Assembly: GCA_003952965.2 (NCBI GenBank)
Contig: CM025853.1
Coordinates: 1,885,971-1,949,970, forward strand
DNA: 64,000 bases
Direction: 5' to 3'
DNA from: Morella rubra
Taxonomy: Eukaryota > Streptophyta > Magnoliopsida > Fagales > Myricaceae
A program made the position numbers and the translations under genes. Below the pieces are notes generated by a model. It searched no databases, had not been told where the DNA came from, and worked only from the letters and a program-made list of their open reading frames with translations. Positions 35,085 through 51,855 of this stretch are shown here, piece after piece. The first letter of the stretch is position 1. Every line of letters starts with the position of its first letter.

Positions 35085-35278
35085 GGGTCGGTTTATTTGT
35101 AAAATTTTATAGAGGTTATAATTTTAGAATAATGAATTTGGTAAAAAAGTAAAGAGAGAAATAATTTTAATATTTATTATAGTGAAAATTAATGATTTGA
35201 TGGGAGAGAGATTATATTGTAATTTTTTATTGTGTTAAAATTTTAGAAAGTGTAAAATTTTTACTTGCAAACAGACCC
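35085..35278. mobile_element. 194-bp Tourist-like MITE
   Basis: Termini GGGTCGGTTTATTTGTAAAA and (reverse) GGGTCTGTTTGCAAGTAAAA form imperfect terminal inverted repeats around an AT-rich body. The flanking trinucleotides are TTA and TTG, close to the TTA/TAA target used by PIF/Harbinger elements. Confidence 0.6.
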
Positions 35279-35374
35279 TTGGAGTGTTTTTGGGCCAAAA
35301 TTTTGAGAAATTAGAATATTAGGATTGTGAAAAGAAAAATATATTATTTTATAATTATTTTTTACTAAATAAAG

Positions 35375-35745
35375 TGGTGGTTGGTTTAAGAATTAGAGTT
35401 TGATTTAAATTAACTAGTAGTTATTCAAACCAAGTCAAATTAAACTAGGTGGCTGGTCTCTAAGCAATAACTATAAGTGTTATTCCTTCTTGGATTTGCA
35501 AGTTAATTTTACCAAAGAAAGAGGTGGTTAGTTAAGAATTAGGGTTTGATTCAACTAGTCTTGATTCAAATCAAACCAAATTGAAGTAGGTGTTTGGTCT
35601 CTAACCAATTGTACTATAATTATTATCGCTTTACTCTAGATTTGCTGGTTAATTTTACCAAAGAAATAGGTGGGTAGTTAAGAATTAGGGTTAAATTCAA
35701 CTACCTAGACTTGAGAAGTACAATTAAACTAGGTGTTTAAAATTA
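35375..35745. repeat. Minisatellite-like tandem repeat, 2.5 units of ~146 bp
   Basis: Units begin at about 35375, 35522 and 35668. Each starts 'ggtggttRgttTaagaattag' and carries 'aaactaggtg..tggtctcta'. The first two end 'gttaattttaccaaagaaa'; the third is truncated after about 78 bp. Divergence between units is perhaps 15-20%. Confidence 0.85.
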
Positions 35746-36589
35746 TATATATATTATAATAACAATATTTTGAGATGGTTAAAATTTTTTAAACGTTGAA
35801 ATTGGTGAAAAAAGTTAAGAGAGAAATTATTTAAGAAAAATTAAGCTTATTATATGGCTCCATAGTCATAAGAAATAAATATTTCATATTATATATACTT
35901 GTATATAATATCAGAGAGGTATTATGTATTTTTCTTTCTTTCTTGTTTAGTTTTTCTTATAGTTACTTATTAATATATATAATACCAGAGAGGTATTAGG
36001 TTTTTATTTTTATAATTACGGACGTACTAGGTCATTAACACGTTTCTTGATGTAGTTAAGGACCACACTCAATCATCTTTTCCTTGTAGTACTTACCTCG
36101 ATCTGTCAACATTAATATTGCTAATGATAAATATCCTATATTTAATATATTGGAACTACTAAACGTTGTGAAACACGTGTTGTACAGGTCCAAAACATTT
36201 TAAGACACCACTCTTTCATGTTTCAAATATAATATATATGTGATTACAAAAAAAAAAAGAATATATATTTTCTCAGTTAAAAAAAATAAATTCGGATCCA
36301 ATATTTCATTCTCTGTGCAGCTACAACACATTTGCGAAGAGGGAAAACAGTTGGAAATGAAGGAAAATGAAAATTGATTAAAGGGTGAATATATTGGATT
36401 TTGTTTCTTTAATATTCCCCACTTAAAAAAAAAAAAAAAAAAATAAAAATAATGATGAAAGGGATATTAGCGTAGAGGACAATAGTGTAAGGTCGTAACT
36501 CGCGCGTAGAGTCAAAAATGCTAGACGTTGGAAAATATTCTATTGTTTGAGAATATATTTTGACGCATAGTTAGGAGGCAAAAAGTGTA

Positions 36590-36960
36590 AAAGCGGCTCT
36601 AGAAATTTCACGGCAGCCTTCCGTTCTGGGCACAGTAGACCCAGCTAGCAGTCCTCGTGCATGCACTTTCATGTACCGGAGAGGTGTTATTCAGGGGTCC
36701 ATTTAGGGGGGCTACGACAGAGACTGCTTTCTTCACATCTGTCTTAATCCCGTCGAAGAGATCAACCTGATCACATATATGAAGGGCCGGCCAAGACTTC
36801 CTGCTACCCGGTCTTCATTTCTCGAATAAATTATCTCCTTCTGCAAGTTCGTGGTGACTGGTGAGTCGTGACATTGGATATTTGGTAAGTTTCTTGGCAA
36901 CTTCCCCGTTTTCTGCACTGCTTCCTGCTAGGGTTTCATGCACGTGATTAAGGTGTTAAA
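36590..36960 (-). pseudogene. Possible degraded coding fragment, unidentified
   Basis: This stretch is less AT-rich than its surroundings. Read on the minus strand it yields two protein-like runs in different frames, AENGEVAKKLTKYPMSRL (about 36918-36865) and DQVDLFDGIKTDVKKAVSVV (about 36775-36710), with a stop between them. I could not recognise the family. It may be a gene relic or chance. Confidence 0.25.
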
Positions 36961-37163
36961 GTCACTCTCTAATGTCTGCCTAGGATTCTCAGTTCTCCAA
37001 TGGCTTCTCTTGGTCTGTCAAATTAAAGAGCTCGCAGCATTCACTGACTTGTGGTTTTATCACGTACAGAAGCGTGAAAGGCAATATACATGGCTACCAT
37101 AATTCCTTGTTCAGGCCTGAAGAGATTTTTTTTTATTTTTTTGGGGGGAGTCCAAGAGATTTT

Positions 37164-37330
37164 GGTGACGTTTATTTTTTTAATAATTTTTAGCAAAATA
37201 AACACACTCTAAAATTTTTAACTTTTACACATACACACTTACCTTTCACAAATCCCAATAAATCTTAATAAAGTAAAAATTCTCAAAATTTCAAAAATAT
37301 TCTCTGAAATTTTGACAAACAAACACCTCC
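37164..37330 (-). mobile_element. Tourist-like MITE, copy 1 (reverse orientation)
   Basis: The reverse strand runs GGAGGTGTTTGTTTGTCAAA ... AAATAAACGTCACC, and its inside ('gtatgtgtaaaagttaaaaa', 'tttattgggatttgtgaaa') matches the elements at 41505-41681 and 41931-42110. Flanking TTT trinucleotides are the likely target-site duplication. Confidence 0.75.
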
Positions 37331-39474
37331 TTTACCAATATACTTGGAGCCTAAAAAGAGTTATAAATTTATTTTGAATTCATTGGTTATAAAATTAGAT
37401 TATGAATTCATTTATAGTAAATTTGGTTTTTTTTTAAAAAAATATGTTTAAATGCTTTGAATACTTTTTTTTTTTTTTTTTTTTTTGGTCATATGTCATT
37501 TGAGAAATTGAGGTTAATCATACAGTTAAAGTTTGAAGCTCAAGTGGCCGGCTCCTGCACACACTTAGAGGTTTAAAATCACCACTTACATGAAAAATTT
37601 TGAATTTAATATACGTGAATGAATATTCAATTTTTTTTATTATTTCAAAAAAAATTGAAGGGATAAAAAAAAATTTGAAGGGTTCAGTCACAAAACAACA
37701 AATTGACAACATTGACAAGATGTAAGCCCGACCATGAGCAATGTCAAATCCCCCATATGAGGACACGAGGCAAAAAGACATGTTGGCATTACCTGATATA
37801 TACCTTCCAAATATATTGACAAAAAATTGTAACTTGACAACAAATGCTACACACTTTCGTGTAACCTTCATAGATGGCCCCCGCCATTTGGCCCCACCTT
37901 GCTGAATTTTGGGTTGAAAATTTTGCCGAAGTGACAGGAATATTATAGCTTACAAAAACGTGGAACGTGGCTTACGAAATGGGCAAATAAAGGCTGTGTC
38001 CAGCAAAAAGCACTTGATAATTATGGCATGCATTTTCCCTGATCACATGAATTACCTGCGTTTTGCTAATTTGTTTTCCTTGAGATAATCATTGAGATTT
38101 AAATCTTACACCCTTCATATTTATTCCATATCATGACTATATATATGACATATTTATAGCTAATATGGGCTCAAAAAAAATATATCAATTTTATCGTACA
38201 TGTATACATTTGTCAGAGTGGAAGCCATTATTGGAAGTACTTGAAGCAATTAATTCAAACTGGTCCCAACAGGACACCATGCGTATGCATCATGTTGCAC
38301 TTTAAGATGCCATTATTATTCAATGCAACGTGACCACACAACTGTCTATAATTAACATCCATTATAATTTTCCATTTTAACTATACCATACAATTTAGAC
38401 AGAAATAATTACAATATACGAACTTTATCTAGATTGGTATTATTCAAAACTTTACACAGATACAGCATTAAATTACATCCTTTCTCATTAATTAGTACTA
38501 TGGTTGAGAGTGTTTTAATATAATCTCTTCTGTTTTTCTTTACTGCATTGATTCTTTTATTATAATAAAAAATACGAGCAAAACCTCTATTCAATACACA
38601 TGATCAAGAATCTCTCTAATTTTGTGTTTAAATCAAGACAAATTATATAGACTATGCTTTTCTGAATTTTTTCATTGAGATTATTTAGAACAAAACCTTA
38701 GAGAAGAATTTTGGAGATTACGATTTTTTTTTCTCTTGAGCAAGATTCTGATATTAACAAATATACTGCATAAAAAAAGATTATTTTTTTGTTGAAAGGA
38801 TGTTGAATTGTGTAAAAATCGTTATCAACTATCAACAAAATGAACAGTTTTTGTTACTTCTACGAAATTATTAGTTTATATGCGTTGTCGCATTCATGCG
38901 TGTCGGCAACCAGTGTTTCTATGTCATGTATAATCATCATGTATGTTGTTTGATGTACCCATTTATTCAACCTGGTTTGACTTTTATTTTCACAATAATT
39001 TGCCATATTTTTTGCATCTCTTTTGTTTATTTCTTGTTAACTACCAGACTACCACTAAGACAAAAACGTCAATTCAAGTACTTGACATTGCATGTGGAGT
39101 TGATAATTCGCCGGCGATCGAGAAAAAAAGATGGATGGAATAATTCACTCATTTTCAAACGTAACTAAGTTAGCTTTTGGTTGTCCAATATTTTATAGTA
39201 ACAAAATTTTGTACATGTATTCTAAAATTTTTAACATTTATATTAATATATTTTAAAAATTTTAAATTTTAATATTTTTAATATTTAAAAGATTTTTAAA
39301 ATTTTGACAAACAAACGTCACCTTACTTAAAATTGAACCAGATTTCAGTGTTTTTCTTCTTGAATTATATCATGTAATTTAGAAAGAAATAAACATAATA
39401 AGTGAATTATATTATCTAAACTTTACATGGATAATATTTGTGTAAGTTATTTATCTCTCTGCCAATTACATGGA

Positions 39475-39700
39475 CAAGAAATTACATAAGATTTTAATCC
39501 CTTAAAAAATTATCTCTAACTCCATCAAATATATATTTTTATTATAAAAAGTTACTCAAATAATCTCACTTCACTTTTTTTTTACAAATTTCATAAAATT
39601 ACTCCCATTTTCACCACTTTATCACAAAATTTAATAAAACTCTAATCCTGTTTAATTTTCACAATATTTTTAAAATTCTCATATCTTAATTTACAAATAT
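39475..39700. mobile_element. AT-rich MITE-like segment
   Basis: Read in reverse it resembles the AT-rich segments near 5280-5560 and 11840-12115 ('aaaatattgtgaaaatt', 'tagagttttattaaattttg'). No clear ends were found. Confidence 0.4.
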
Positions 39701-39710
39701 AGAAAATGTT

Positions 39711-39847
39711 GAGTTTCTAAAGTAATCATCGAACTTTCCTGAAGGGACGAACTCTAAACGAGGAGAGCACGTAAAATATGTAAGGAGTTTTTAAGGCAAT
39801 CAACGACCTTTTCCTCAAGGGACGTCCTCTAAACGAGGAGAGCACGT
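39711..39847. repeat. Imperfect direct repeat, two ~63-bp units
   Basis: Units at about 39711-39774 and 39785-39847 share 'gaagggacg..ctctaaacga' and 'ggagagcacgt', and both begin 'gtttYtaaRgYaatcaNcga'. Confidence 0.85.
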
Positions 39848-40539
39848 CAAACACACCATATGTTTCTTGCACAACAGTCAACATCCGTATATAGTAGATT
39901 AGCGGACCAGGGATAAAAAATTGCATCCATACTAGGAAAAGTTTGAAGTCAAAGATAGAATTGAAATAAGATGAAAATTTTTGCTTGAAAAAATTCTCAT
40001 TCTATTTCAAATCTTTAGAGAAAAAAAAAATTTAAAAATTCTAAAAAAATTCGCTCCTGTAACCCGCAGCCGAGTCCTTTTTTTTTTTTTTTTTTGAGCT
40101 TTTAAAGTGAAATGTTAATTATGATTATAAATAGTATAATGATGATGATAAGTAGTATTTTTATTATAAAGTCGAACATTGAGAGAAAAATAATAAATTT
40201 CTTTTTTTAAGCAACGCCTCGTTGTTACGAAATATTTTGGATAGTTTTATGGTCTGGATATTCCAGAAGGTAGATGTGATACCCGGTCCTAATCCCGTTA
40301 TCGTATGGACCAATTTTGGTACCGTTCTGTCGAGGGAATTATATGCTTCCCCAGCTTATTAAAGTTTACTTTTCCCTCAAGAAACCACTAAACAAAAGTA
40401 ATGAACTAATGACTGGCGGTGCAGAATTCTGAAAGGAAAAGGTCGATGCCACCTTTAGTTCGGAGAGTTGACGATAGGGATTGCTTTGGGAAAAGAGGAA
40501 GTCACAACGCAGGTTCTGGGAATTAACTTTTCTTTTTAC

Positions 40540-40540
40540 T

Positions 40541-40579
<39 letters not shown>
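40540..40579. repeat. (TA)n microsatellite
   Basis: About 40 bp of TA dinucleotides, interrupted once by 'tatataca' at the left. Confidence 0.9.
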
Positions 40580-40582
<3 letters not shown>

Positions 40583-41504
40583 CATTGTTTGTTAACTTTA
40601 GGATAAACGGATCCATTGAGTTAAACTCAAGTGACACGCTAGCTCACGAGAATATAGATTAGACGCATATTTAGAGATTTAAATTATTATTTTTATAAAA
40701 AATTTACGATTTAAATAGGAAATTCATCAGTTTTTTCGAAATTTATTATGGAATTGAATTCAATTAGTGTGTGTATAAATTAAATCTGTCTAAACATAGT
40801 ACATGTATATGGGTGCTTAAATTGAAATAGTTTTTTTTTTAAAAAAAAACTTTAGAACAAACATACTGTTAATGGTTGATTATTTGGAAACATGCATCAT
40901 TTTCCACAGAGATGATGGGTAATAAAAAAAATGAGGTGAAGTCTTTCTTTAGGATTTAGGAGCTTCCGAGTCATGCAGGATCACTTTGAAAATTCTCGAC
41001 ATAACACATGGTTGGCGAAATTCAATGAATGACTTTTGTTACGGACCATTAAGTTGGCTGTTGATAAATTATATATGCTATATTGCTAGGCAGACCAAAT
41101 GTTTTTCACAGAGATTGGTTAGTGCACGCAATTTCATAAGAAATACAATTTTCCCAATTTCATATGACGAGGTCTTCAGTTTGCATGAAAGAAGCCAAAG
41201 ACGTTTTGTCCAACACATCTAAAGCAACTTTCAAATAAAAAACAGATATATCGTGATTAAAGAGGGATCCACAAATAGCCTGCATTAACTTTTATTATGC
41301 AATGCTACACACGTTTGTCAAGGCATTTATAATTAATTAAGTTTGAACGGCTTATTAATTATTACGTTGGTCCATTGGAGAAAATTCCAGTCCCATTAGA
41401 AATAATTTATTTCTCTTGTTACGTTTTCTAGTTACGTCAAGATCATGCCTAACTATTAGAAATAATTTATTTTTCTTGTTAACAAAAGAAAATTTTATTT
41501 TATA

Positions 41505-41681
41505 GGGGCGTTTGTTTGCAAATTTCAGAAAATATTCTCGAAATTTTTAAAATTTTACTTTATTGAGATTTATTGGGATTTATGAAAATAGAGTGTGTAT
41601 GTGTAAAAGTTAAAAATTTTGAGTGTGTTTATTTTACTGAAAATTTCCATATCCGAAAATTTTTGAGAAAAAAACACCACC
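41505..41681 (+). mobile_element. Tourist-like MITE, copy 2
   Basis: Ends GGGGCGTTTGTTTGCAAAT and (reverse) GGTGGTGTTTTTTTCTCAAA. The internal part 'gtgtatgtgtaaaagttaaaa' is shared with the two sister copies. The target-site duplication is ambiguous (ATA / TAA). Confidence 0.75.
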
Positions 41682-41930
41682 TAATTTTAATAATGGTTAT
41701 AATTAAAGTACAATAGCAATGGAAAATATCATAAACCAGGCCCATCAACTCATAATAAGTGCTAGGTGAAAGAGGTGTATGTGATAATACTTTAGCATCA
41801 TGCAGATGATTATTATAACCACCCTTATTTAACCACAATTTTGCATGAGCCAGAAAATATTAGGAGCTTAACCACAATTTGAACGAGCAGGAAAGGATTA
41901 GGAGCTTTTAGGTGTTGGTGAAGCACCTTA

Positions 41931-42110
41931 AGGGTGTTTGTTTGTCAAAATTTTGGAGAATATTTCTGAAATTTTATGAATCTTTATTTTATTAGATTTA
42001 TTGGGGTTTGTGAAAGGTAAAGTATGTATGTGTAAAAGTTAAAAATTTTGGAGTATGTTTTTTTGCTGAAAATTTTCATGCCCTAAAATATTGGAGAAAC
42101 AAACAGTATC
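41931..42110 (+). mobile_element. Tourist-like MITE, copy 3, with TTA target-site duplication
   Basis: 180 bp from AGGGTGTTTGTTTGTCAAAA to (reverse) GATACTGTTTGTTTCTCC, flanked by TTA at 41928-41930 and 42111-42113. Only about 250 bp separate it from copy 2, in the same orientation. The TTA target and GGGTGTTTG ends place it with PIF/Harbinger-derived Tourist elements. Confidence 0.8.
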
Positions 42111-42754
42111 TTAATTAACTCCGTAGTCTCCATTGGAGCGGAGGGCAAAGGTAAAGACCTTAAGAGGTGGTGATCTTTTTTTCCGACCAAACTGATCAAA
42201 ATCTGACCATATATAGTTCAAGCAACTCTTATTATTTTGCAATTTTTTATTGATATTGCTGCCGTCATTGGATACGTATCTTACAGTAATTGTACAAAAC
42301 ATAAACATGCCACAAAATCTCCTTATCAAATTGATGTCTAGCAATGTTAAACGACCAACTATGATATTTTAATGTATTCTTATTTGGTAGATCATCTACT
42401 TGATTTAATGTATTCTTCTTCTTTTTTTCTCTTCTTAATTAGAAATACATTCCCCTGTTGCTTATAAATTTAATAATTACGTTGAAATTCCAAAAATATT
42501 AGTTTAGGGACGTTCATGAAGAATGATTTGGTGGAGACACATGACATAAAATGGCGACAAGGTTACACATTTTAGTGTTGAGAACCTAATTATTTTATTT
42601 TTAAATAGCATAAATTCAATTTTAAATTATAGTACGTGTGCTGCTTTACTTCAATAACAGGCAACAGCAGTTGGTTGGAGGAAACATCTTTCTAGCATAC
42701 GATGTCCAGTTTTCAAGCCTACCCAACTGGAAAGAAAGATTCAAAACAAGATCA

Positions 42755-43007
42755 GTACTCATAGATATCGCCGCCGGCGACGCTTGAAGATGAAGCAGCT
42801 TTGGAGAGCCAATTCTACGTCGTCGTGTAAGGCATTGGAATGTGGACGAAACGAAAGCCGAAAGGAACATTAAAATGGAGGCTAATCAGGTACTCATAGA
42901 TATCGCCGACGGCAACGCTTGAAGATGAAGCAGCTCTGGAGAGCCAATGCTACGCCGTCGTGTAAGGCATTGGAATGTGGGCGAAAACCGAAAGGAACAT
43001 TAAATTG
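42755..43007. repeat. Tandem duplication, two ~120-bp units, from a possibly once-coding sequence
   Basis: Units 42755-42875 and 42890-43007 share 'gtactcatagatatcgccg', 'cgcttgaagatgaagcagct', 'cgtcgtgtaaggcattgga' and 'cgaaaggaacattaaa'. They are more GC-rich than the surroundings. The second unit lacks a few bases. An open frame crosses unit 2 but the two units are not open in the same frame, so I do not call a gene. Confidence 0.85.
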
Positions 43008-43080
43008 GTTACCTCAAAGCCTAGACTGTCAGATGGGGGACCTGCCAAACGTGACGTTGATGTTTTTAGCCGATATATAC

Positions 43081-43100
43081 AGAGAGAGAGAGAGAGAGAG
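43081..43100. repeat. (GA)n microsatellite
   Basis: Twenty bases of uninterrupted GA. Confidence 0.9.
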
Positions 43101-44592
43101 TGTCGCCGAAAGGCCCGAAACATCTTCCATGCAAATGTTATGCTCGAGCCTGCAGGCTGCAACTTGCATGTTCACTTTTTCTGGTAATTTTCTTGCAGCT
43201 CCACGTGCTTCCTGGCCAAGGAATCTCACTGGAACTAGGACAATCACAGCTTGGTCTGGATTCCGTGAGAAATCATACGTACCATCCAGAGAGAGAACAC
43301 GAATACAAAATTAATTAGTTCCATAACAAAAAAGTGGTGTCATGTACAAAAATACACCTAAAAATACAGTTGTTTGCAGTTTTCTCTAATAATAAGCAAA
43401 CAGGGGAAGCTGATTGTTTGGAGTAGGGCGAAAATTTCAGGCATTTTTTGTTTACAGCTGGGTTCGGACGAATCTAACTTAATTTGAAATTACTGTCAGG
43501 TTTTAATGTCATGGTCAAATCTCAGAGAGCTTGACAAGTTCATTGTCCATAAAGTTTCTATTTTAAGTAGACTCTAGAATACATTATTATCATAAATAAT
43601 CGAATTTGGGATTGACTATCTACACAATCTCATAAACCACTAAGACAATCCAATTAGAGATTTTTTTAGATGATTTCGATGTAGAAAATCTTAGCTCAAA
43701 ATTAAAGATATCACTGCTGGAATCGATATCTTTTAACCGTCGTTCAAGGAAAATAGATATCTATAACGAACCGTCGTTTAAGGATTTTAAATTCACTGTA
43801 TTCTTTAAAATAATGAACCTCGTGTTTTCCGATGACAATTTTAATGTAATCCCAACAAACATTCGATTTGAAAAATCGAAGATATATATAGCAGATCAAA
43901 ATTGCAACATCTATTTTTTTTGAAAATTTGAATTCAAATTTAAAAAATCAAAACAACTTATATATGTTTCGTGGGGAGTTCTTTCTGGTTCTTCCCCTTG
44001 CTCTGATCACTTCACGAGTCAAAAAAATATCTTCCACAAATCATTAGTGGAATAAGAATCTTGCATGCGATATCAAATAAACCTAACCAAGCATATCCCA
44101 CCAGAGAGGGACCAATGGCCGGCATTTTATGCTTTTGTGTTTTCAGATGCCTGCTCAACCTTACTCAAACCTATTTAAACCCAATCAAATCCGAGCAAAT
44201 CACTTACTTATAAGGTTGACGAGGCACCTTGTCACATCCTTAACTAAAAAATCTATCCCACTTAGTAAGATATTGGCATGTTGTTGTGAACCATATGAAT
44301 ATATATATATAAGTGTTCACTAGTTGAAAGCATTTGTGGGTCCACGGACATAAGGCAGAATTATTTAGGTTCAGACCATATGTTATAACAACCATATTAC
44401 TGCTGGACCCATTAGGATAGAATTTGTTTGGTTTGTCCAATGGCCTAAACCAGGCCATCAATAATTGAGTTATTTTTAGGGTTTTATCTAAAACAAGACA
44501 TCTAGTTATTGCTTTCTTTAAAAAAAAAAAAAAAAATGCTTAAGAAATTGACAAAAAAATCTGTTGTTTGGTACTAAAAATGATAACTAACT

Positions 44593-44744
44593 TAGTTTGG
44601 ATTATCGTTGGGATCAAATCAGTAACTTAAGTGAGAGGCTGTGGGTAAGTCTCTTCAAGATTTGTCTAATATAGTTTCGATTTTCCTCGAGATCAAACTA
44701 GTGACTTAAGTGTGAGATTGTGGGTAAATCTCTTCAAGATTTAT
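44593..44744. repeat. Imperfect direct repeat, two ~74-bp units
   Basis: Units at about 44593-44666 and 44671-44744 share 'gatcaaaYYagtRacttaagt', 'tgtgggtaaRtctcttcaag' and 'atttRt'. Confidence 0.85.
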
Positions 44745-45890
44745 TTGTGAATTAGATGAGCTTACTCTAATGGAGCTTACGGTAAAAAGTTTCTCCTAAT
44801 GCCAACAAAAAATATTAATAATAAGAAAACAATTTGAGGAAAGGTCTTAGAATTATTCGTTTATTTTATGCCCAAAATATTTGGCTACAAATCTCTCTGA
44901 TAATATTTTATACCCACTTAGCCAACTTGTTGAGGCCTAGTGATCAGTGCAAACCACAGTCTGAAGAATGATTAGCCGTTGTTTTACCTCATGTTGTTGT
45001 TAATTAGTAAATTAGCTCTTTTTTGTTTTTATTTTTTATTTTTATAAACGAGGGATAGAAATCAAGGACAGGCCCATTAGAAAATGGCCCAGTAGAAGTC
45101 ATGATATGAGGAGAGTTTTTATTTATTTAAGATTTGTCTTTGCCAAGTTATGTTTTCTCTGGGCTGGATTTGGTGGGCCTAGGACTGAACTCAAATGACA
45201 CTGAGCTGGCACTGCACCAGTAGGCTATTTGGGCCTTCAATAACTGGTCTTTCCACCTGGATTGAAACGATGCCGTTCTTTTTACTATAGGAGCCCAAAT
45301 CCAATTCCAACAAACTGTCAAAACTGCCTCCGAAAGTTCAACAACAAACTGTCAAAACATTTATGAGACGTGTATGGTTTTGGTCCTTGGAAACACAAAA
45401 AAAAGCCTGAAAAATGGCAATGCCTGGCCAGATAAGATCTCCAATTGTTTCATGGGGGGATTTTTGAATTTTAAATTACAGTTTTTGTTGTTTACTGGAG
45501 TTTAAAATTTATGTCTTGTTAAATTATAAAATAAGACCATTAAGATTTTTTTAAAAATAATTTTTTGAAAATCTAAAGAACTCTGATGTCAAAACCTGTT
45601 TGGATATAACTGATTACTTTACAAAAGTGCAGGAACACGACTCCGGAAATAGAAAGCGGTTTCATTACGAAAGCAAACCAGACGCCGTTAAGTTGGACCC
45701 AACATTCTGGCGGACACAGGCTGGTGATTTTTGCCGCTGGTGTCAGCAAAACCAGCTTGTCTTTGCTTGCTTTTGCGAGCACAACCGGGACCAATAATTT
45801 ATATTTGATGTTTTAAACTCCAGCTTTATTCCTCTGTGTCCTGAGAAATCCTAGCACCCAATAGCCCATTCCTTGACCAACTGAAGAGAA

Positions 45891-50248
<4,358 letters not shown>

Positions 50249-50693
50249 GTTCATCTCGACATTGACATTTTTTCATTCATCTACTGCCTCCAGGGCTTTA
50301 GTAATGCTTTCATGTGCAATGAACATTTGCCTTTAACCTCTACCTGCAAAAAGGCAAAATGCATGTTCATTCTTGTAATTATTGATATAAAATCTAGGAA
50401 GCACCCTAAAGACCAACTTCGTATTAGCACCTTAATTATTTTACCTAGGGCCGTCATTGCATAGGTAGGATCCGGATCCAATCTGAACTCAATGCAATTT
50501 AAACCCAATGATCATACTAGATCATTTTTTACTGTTAAAATCTGAATCCATTGTTTCAAATTCTGCATCATTGTTGTAGAAATCATTTACATAGCCTGGT
50601 CTATGGATGCTAATTAAGCTGGCAAATGGTATTTATTTTTTCTCTCTTTTCAAGTGACATCAGATACTTTCTTGGCTATGGAATGGGCCATGA

Positions 50694-51838
50694 ATTGCAA
50701 AGAGTGATTTTTTCTTTTTTTCTTTTCTAAAGAGTGATTAGAATCGGTATAACTAAACCGGCCTCTGCTCTCGCTGTAGGGTCGTTGGATCGTTGCCTTG
50801 ACAAACCACTCGAACGACAGCTTCTAAATAATTTCGTTTAGACAAAACCTAGGCCAATTCCTCGAGTAGTTTCTTCAGCCAAACAGAAGAGCAAAGTGAA
50901 AAGAAAAAAAAGCCATTTCCGTCACTGTCATCGGACTGATCAGCACAATTGTTAAGCCGAGACACGCGTAGAGCTCCGTTTGGTTTTGATTGCCACAAAA
51001 AGGAACCCCACCATTCCTTGATCATTGTACCTGAAAACACGCTTAGATTGGGTGGGAGTTGTAGATACTTCTATATCTGAACAATGATAAATGCACATAC
51101 ACCCAACAATCAACTTTACATACACTAGAAGGAGAATCAGAAGCCAAATCACTCCCACTCCCGGACTTACGGTGCTCAAAACCCAGGTGGTTTTTCTTAT
51201 CTCCTTGCTTTGCAAATTTGATTTTTTTTTTTTTTTCCTATCAATTCATTGAGATATTGGTAATTTCGCGGTTGACCCATTTGATACTTGTGCAAAAGAT
51301 TCATGGGTTACCATTTTCTTGTTTTTTTTTTCCCAGTATCCTCACAATCACTGCCTTTCTGTCTCTCTCTCCTTGCATTTTGTTGAAGTTGAGATTTACG
51401 TGGTTTAGTGATTATATGTATACTCGGATCGAGAGTTTCCCATTTCATTTGTGTTGTTGAGGCTTTGGACGAATGATTGTAGTTAACTTGCAAATTATTA
51501 GACTTGTTGTTTGGTTAACATGTTTAGAATAAACAAGGAATAATATTCTCGAGTGATTCTTTAATGTGTAAAATTCCTTGTTTTGTCTTCTAGTAGCATG
51601 ATCCGTGCATCTTTCGTTTCTGGTTATTGTTAACTACTTCTAGATAGCTGTTCTGTATTGTGATTACTATGTCCTCGATTTGGTAATTTAGCATGTTATT
51701 ATGGTGAATGGCTATACAAATTGAATTTCTTTTGTAAAATTCGATCTGTTTTGTTTCTTAAAGACTGGTTCGTTCGTGTCAGATTTTGCTCAAGGACGTG
51801 ATCTTAACTTGGTCAATGAGGCATCCTGTTAAGGAAAA
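50694..51838 (+). repeat. Extra copy of the RabGAP gene's promoter, untranslated first exon and leader intron
   Basis: This 1145-bp segment starts 'attgcaaagagtgatt' and ends 'gttaaggaaaa'. It matches 53342-54483 almost base for base. Differences cluster in about 51170-51245, mainly indels at homopolymers. It stops 52 bp short of the RabGAP start codon position and contains no coding sequence. Confidence 0.95.
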
Positions 51839-51855
51839 AACTAGAGTGATTGGTA

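Larger units (their letters stand above)
35746..45890. other. Gene-poor, AT-rich 10-kb region
   Basis: No intact gene is supported. The region contains the MITEs, tandem repeats and degraded pieces listed separately, long A/T homopolymers (near 36425, 37465, 40078, 44519) and many short open frames without motifs. The last ~400 bp before 45891 are the presumed promoter of the carboxypeptidase-like gene. Confidence 0.6.

Noticed and set aside
38896..39168. 90-codon plus-strand frame in the gene desert
   Set aside because: AT-rich chance frame with no family motif; the overlapping alternative frame looks equally (un)likely.
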